Origin: an uncultured Gemmatimonadales bacterium
GTDB taxonomy: Bacteria; Gemmatimonadota; Gemmatimonadetes; Longimicrobiales; Gaopeijiaceae
Assembly (NCBI GenBank): GCA_937982605.1
Contig: CALJLC010000038.1
Location: 1-9,080, forward strand
DNA length: 9,080 bases
Direction of reading: 5' to 3'
The first letter of the stretch is position 1. Each line of letters opens with the position of its first letter. The position numbers were made by a program, and so were the translations under genes. This document shows, in pieces, positions 6,144 to 9,080 of the stretch. The notes under the pieces were generated by a model. The model was not told the origin of the DNA, ran no database searches, and saw only the letters and a list, made by a program, of their open reading frames with translations.

Positions 6144-7511
6144 TCAGGGATCCCGGGGAGCGGGCGCGGACGGGAGCGACGCACGAATCGCCTCGGCGAC
6201 GCGCCGGTACCCCTCCGGGGTCAGGTGGCCCCCCGGGCTGGTCCACATCGCCCGGGGTCTGCCGGTCCGGCGGAACGCCGCGTCCAGGTCGATGAAGGGG
6301 AGGCCGAGCACCTCGGCCGCGTCGCGCATCTCGTCCTTGCCCGGCACTCCCTCGCCGACGAGGGTCGCGTAGCGCTCGTAGGTGGGGAGATAGACCAGGT
6401 GGAGGCGCCCGCCCCACCCCTCGACATCGTCGCGTGCCCGCTCGAGCACGTCGGGGATGATCGTCACGGGCGACGTGGCCGGGGGGAAGAGCACGCCGAA
6501 CCTCGTCAGCCGCCGGAGGCCGCGCAGACGCAGGACGTCGGACCCCAGGGCGGCCGGGCGCCCCGCCTCGGCCGGGCTCGGTCCCGCGGCGAGCAGGCTG
6601 TCGATCCAGCGGCCGTAGCCTCGGCTCACGGAGGCCGTGCGCGCCGCCAGCCCCTGTCGGTGCGTCGGGTCGAGGTACTCCGTCAGCCACGCCCTGCGTC
6701 GCTCCCCGCTGAGGTCGTAGCGATCGTTGCCCTCGAAGTAGATCCAGTACACGTCGCGCGCCCCGGTCAGCGCCCCGTACTCGCGCAGCGTGGCCAGCTG
6801 CTGGATCGGGCCCGATCCCTTGTTGCCGAGGTTCACCACACGGCGGTCCTCGCGCAGCACGCCGGCGATCTGGTCCTCCGCGACCACGCAGACGCCCTGG
6901 GTGAACGAGTCGCCGACGAGCAGCACGTCCGCGGGCTCGTCCCAGACCCCGTCCGGGTTGTTGAAGCCGAATCGGTCCGCTTCGAACGTCACCGTCACAC
7001 CTCGCTCGCTGCACAGCACCGCGGTCACGCCTCCGGGCGCCGTCGTGACGGGGTTCGTGGGCACCGAGTCGATGAGCAGCGTCACGTCCTCGTCGACCAG
7101 GACGTTGCCGGGGACGGTCGGGTAGGCGCGCACGCCGTCGAGCCGGAGGGCGCGCGCCTGGTCGGCGATCGAGGCGCCGATGAGGAGCGTGCGCGCCTCC
7201 CGGTCCTGCGCCCGCAGGGCCAGCGTCGCGAAGGTCTCGGCGGCCAGGACCGACAGCACGACGGTCACCGCCAGCAGAGCGCTCGCCGCCTTCGTGCCGG
7301 GACTCCCCCGCCACAGGGTCAGCACGACCCACCCGACGACGCCGGCCGGCAGGAGGGAGTAGAAGAGGAGCTGATCGAGCCCGAGCCCCGTGCGTGCCCG
7401 CGAAAGCGAGACACCCAGGCCCGCGAGGGCGACGAGCCCCGTGGCCCCCAGGACGGAGGTCGCGGCCCGGACGAGCGCGGCCGGCGGAGCGGCCGGCCGC
7501 TCCTCGGTCAT
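6144..7511 (-). CDS. Membrane-anchored SGNH/GDSL hydrolase-like protein
   Basis: This 455-residue protein has an N-terminal membrane part with about three hydrophobic helices (roughly 19-36, 48-67 and 75-99), then a soluble SGNH domain. Block I is GDSFTQG at 200-206 with nucleophile Ser202, preceded by DRFGFNNPDG, a stretch typical of one branch of these proteins. Block II is NLGNKGSGP (227-235), block III is EGND with Asn262, and the last block is GGHLTPEGY with His429. The acid usually found two or three residues before that His is missing (Pro426, Gly427). Members of this superfamily remove or transfer acyl groups on glycans or lipids; the substrate here is unknown. The start ATG overlaps the stop of the upstream TIGR03545-like gene by 4 nt (ATGA), so the two are translationally coupled. 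A GGACGG stretch ahead of the ATG may serve as Shine-Dalgarno. Confidence 0.82.
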   Translation of the reverse strand: MTEERPAAPPAALVRAATSVLGATGLVALAGLGVSLSRARTGLGLDQLLFYSLLPAGVVGWVVLTLWRGSPGTKAASALLAVTVVLSVLAAETFATLALRAQDREARTLLIGASIADQARALRLDGVRAYPTVPGNVLVDEDVTLLIDSVPTNPVTTAPGGVTAVLCSERGVTVTFEADRFGFNNPDGVWDEPADVLLVGDSFTQGVCVVAEDQIAGVLREDRRVVNLGNKGSGPIQQLATLREYGALTGARDVYWIYFEGNDRYDLSGERRRAWLTEYLDPTHRQGLAARTASVSRGYGRWIDSLLAAGPSPAEAGRPAALGSDVLRLRGLRRLTRFGVLFPPATSPVTIIPDVLERARDDVEGWGGRLHLVYLPTYERYATLVGEGVPGKDEMRDAAEVLGLPFIDLDAAFRRTGRPRAMWTSPGGHLTPEGYRRVAEAIRASLPSAPAPRDP

Positions 7512-9080
7512 CGCCGTCCGTCCGGCACGCCGCCGCCCGCGAGCTGCAGAATCATCTGGACCCGTCGTGCTCGCAGCGCTTCGACCTCGTCCCCGAGTCC
7601 CGCGACCCGTTCGTCGGCGAAGGCGGTGGCCTGGTCGAGCCGCGCGCGAGCGTCGTTCACGAGGGGCTCGATGTGCCCGGCGACCTCGGCACGGATCCGG
7701 GCCTCGGCGGCCTGCACTTCCTGTCCCAGCTCACGGCGGAGGGACGCCGCAACGGCGGTCCCGAGGTTCGAGCTGACGCTGAGCGACGGGTCGGAGAGCG
7801 AGCCGGACAGACCCATGTCCAGCTCGACCCGCCCGATCCCGGCGAGCGTGCGGCGTACCAGATCCTGCGCCCACGCCGCCGACCCGATCTCCGGGGAGGT
7901 CGGACGGGTCGCACCGGGCGCGTCGGCCCAGCTCACCGTCTCGGAGATCCACCGCATGCGGGCGTCGAGGCGGTCGCCCTCGCGCCGGAGTGTGAAGGCG
8001 CTCTCTCCGAGCCCGAGGTCGAGCGCGCCGCCGAACGCGTCGATGGCGACCCGCGGCAGGTCGACACCGGACAGGCTCAACGACACCGAATCCCGCAGGA
8101 CGTCACCGGTGTGGTCGAGCACGGCGCCGAGGGCCAGGGCGCGTGGACCCTGCGCGGCGTCCTCGCGGACGAGCGAGAGCTCGACGGGCCGTCCGACGAG
8201 CGCGGGCGCGGAGCTGAGGTTCGTGACGCGCGCCGTATAGCTTCCCGCCGCGGCGCCCGCCCCGGCCAGGATCACGCCGAGATCGGCTTCCTGGAGCAGG
8301 AAGGAGGGGTAGTCCGCCCCCTCCCGGAAGTCGTACGTGGTGCCTTCGGCGCGGACCCGGCTCGGGCCGGGCCGGTTCCGGGGATCCAGTCCGGGCGGCA
8401 GAAAGCGCTCCGCCGCCCGGGCCCAGTAGAGCGCGGGGGTGAGCCAGTCCAGGGCGGTGCTTCCGAAGAGCGCCGGCGAGATCGTCGGCGCGTCGAGGGT
8501 CGGGATGCGGAGCAGGCCACGCGCGTAGGCCAGATCCTGCGCACGTAGCTCCGGGATCGCGTCGGTGCCGGCCGAGAGCGTCCGGAGCTCGTTCAGAACG
8601 TCCTCTTCGAGGGCGGTCACGTCGGCGGCCAGGCCGGACACGTTGCCGAGCGTCTCGCGGCCCGTCTGGAGCAGGCCGGGGAGCTGCACGGCGGTGAGGG
8701 GCGTGAGCCGGAACTGCTCGAGCCGCTGCACGACCGCCTGCACCGAGTCGATGCGGGGCCGCGGGTCGAGGGCCTCGACGCGCTCCTGCCACGACGTACG
8801 CAGCGAGTCGGCCCGCCGGGCCAGCGCCCGGGCGTGACGGACCGTGGCGAGGCTGTCCGCGTCGATGGCGTCCGTGCGCACGACCGCGCCCGCGATCCCC
8901 TCGAGGGAGAGTTCCGGAAGCTCCACCGAGCCAGCCCAGCGCTCGACTTCCCGCAGGGTCTCCGCGACGGCCGGATCGGGGTTCTCGATGGCGCCGGACG
9001 TCTCGCGGTCGGTGCCGAACCGCACGCCGGTCATCACCAGCCGCTCGACGACGACCTTCTTGCGCAGGAGCGGCTCGACC
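7508..9080 (-). CDS. TIGR03545-family protein (AsmA-like envelope protein), N-terminus outside window
   Basis: The last 523 residues are visible and the frame is open through the right edge; the GTG/ATG pair near 9032-9037 is internal. The first visible segment (EPLLRKKVVVERL, then VRFGTDRETSGA) matches the conserved region of TIGR03545 proteins, which follows an N-terminal membrane helix and an AsmA-like beta part. Next come long helical, charged segments with coiled-coil character (DSLATVRHARALARRADSL and the stretch after it). Then comes a beta-rich central part (YPSFLLQEADLGVILAG and alternating-hydrophobic strands) and a C-terminal charged helix, about the last 80 residues, that also looks coiled-coil. 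Function is unknown; similarity to AsmA-like proteins suggests a periplasmic or envelope role, perhaps in lipid handling, which is inference. Its stop overlaps the SGNH start (ATGA). Family assignment was made by eye and needs a profile search. Confidence 0.72.
   Translation of the reverse strand, partial: VEPLLRKKVVVERLVMTGVRFGTDRETSGAIENPDPAVAETLREVERWAGSVELPELSLEGIAGAVVRTDAIDADSLATVRHARALARRADSLRTSWQERVEALDPRPRIDSVQAVVQRLEQFRLTPLTAVQLPGLLQTGRETLGNVSGLAADVTALEEDVLNELRTLSAGTDAIPELRAQDLAYARGLLRIPTLDAPTISPALFGSTALDWLTPALYWARAAERFLPPGLDPRNRPGPSRVRAEGTTYDFREGADYPSFLLQEADLGVILAGAGAAAGSYTARVTNLSSAPALVGRPVELSLVREDAAQGPRALALGAVLDHTGDVLRDSVSLSLSGVDLPRVAIDAFGGALDLGLGESAFTLRREGDRLDARMRWISETVSWADAPGATRPTSPEIGSAAWAQDLVRRTLAGIGRVELDMGLSGSLSDPSLSVSSNLGTAVAASLRRELGQEVQAAEARIRAEVAGHIEPLVNDARARLDQATAFADERVAGLGDEVEALRARRVQMILQLAGGGVPDGRR

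Noticed and set aside
6126..8240. Long open frame on the plus strand opposite the SGNH and TIGR03545-like genes
   Set aside because: It is an antisense shadow with Arg/Pro/Ala-rich composition and no recognisable domain, while the minus-strand proteins show family motifs.
9032..9037. GTG/ATG pair as the start of the TIGR03545-like gene
   Set aside because: The frame is open for 14 more codons to the window edge and those codons encode the conserved EPLLRKKVVVERL segment, so the true start is outside.

Overview
This is a dense, very GC-rich bacterial window with almost no intergenic space. It holds two convergent blocks: plus-strand genes from 1 to 5287 and minus-strand genes from 5355 to 9080. 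Gene content points to a Gram-negative (diderm) aerobe: an Alternative Complex III operon, three predicted lipoproteins besides the cytochrome, an OmpA/Pal-type peptidoglycan-binding protein and a TIGR03545-like envelope protein. The combination resembles Gemmatimonadota or a related lineage, but that is inference from gene content and style, not from a phylogenetic marker.

Region 1 (1-4179) is the 3' part of an act operon for Alternative Complex III, the quinol:electron-acceptor oxidoreductase that replaces cytochrome bc1 in many bacteria. Present are the C-terminal iron-sulfur end of ActB (cut by the window edge), ActC (NrfD-type quinol-binding membrane subunit), ActD (DUF3341 membrane subunit), ActE (mono-haem cytochrome c lipoprotein) and ActF (second NrfD-type membrane subunit). 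Spacings are +2 nt or overlaps throughout, so the genes are almost certainly translated as one unit. ActA and most of ActB lie upstream of the window. No oxidase genes follow actF; a hairpin with a T-run closes the operon.

Region 2 (4273-5287) carries two tandem FKBP-type lipoproteins, both 166 residues, evidently an old duplication. The first keeps much of the FKBP pocket; the second has lost several pocket residues and has a longer loop. A long, nearly perfect hairpin at 5297-5340 separates the two convergent blocks.

Region 3 (9080 to 5355, minus strand) holds a TIGR03545-like protein (N-terminus outside the window) whose stop overlaps the start of a membrane-anchored SGNH-hydrolase-like protein. 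After a strong intergenic hairpin (6072-6108) comes a glycine-zipper/OmpA lipoprotein. The likely shared theme is the cell envelope. The coupled TIGR03545-SGNH pair and the degenerate FKBP paralogue are the least explained parts. I found no CRISPR array, transposon, tRNA, rRNA or phage gene. No stretch without a gene exceeds 120 bp.
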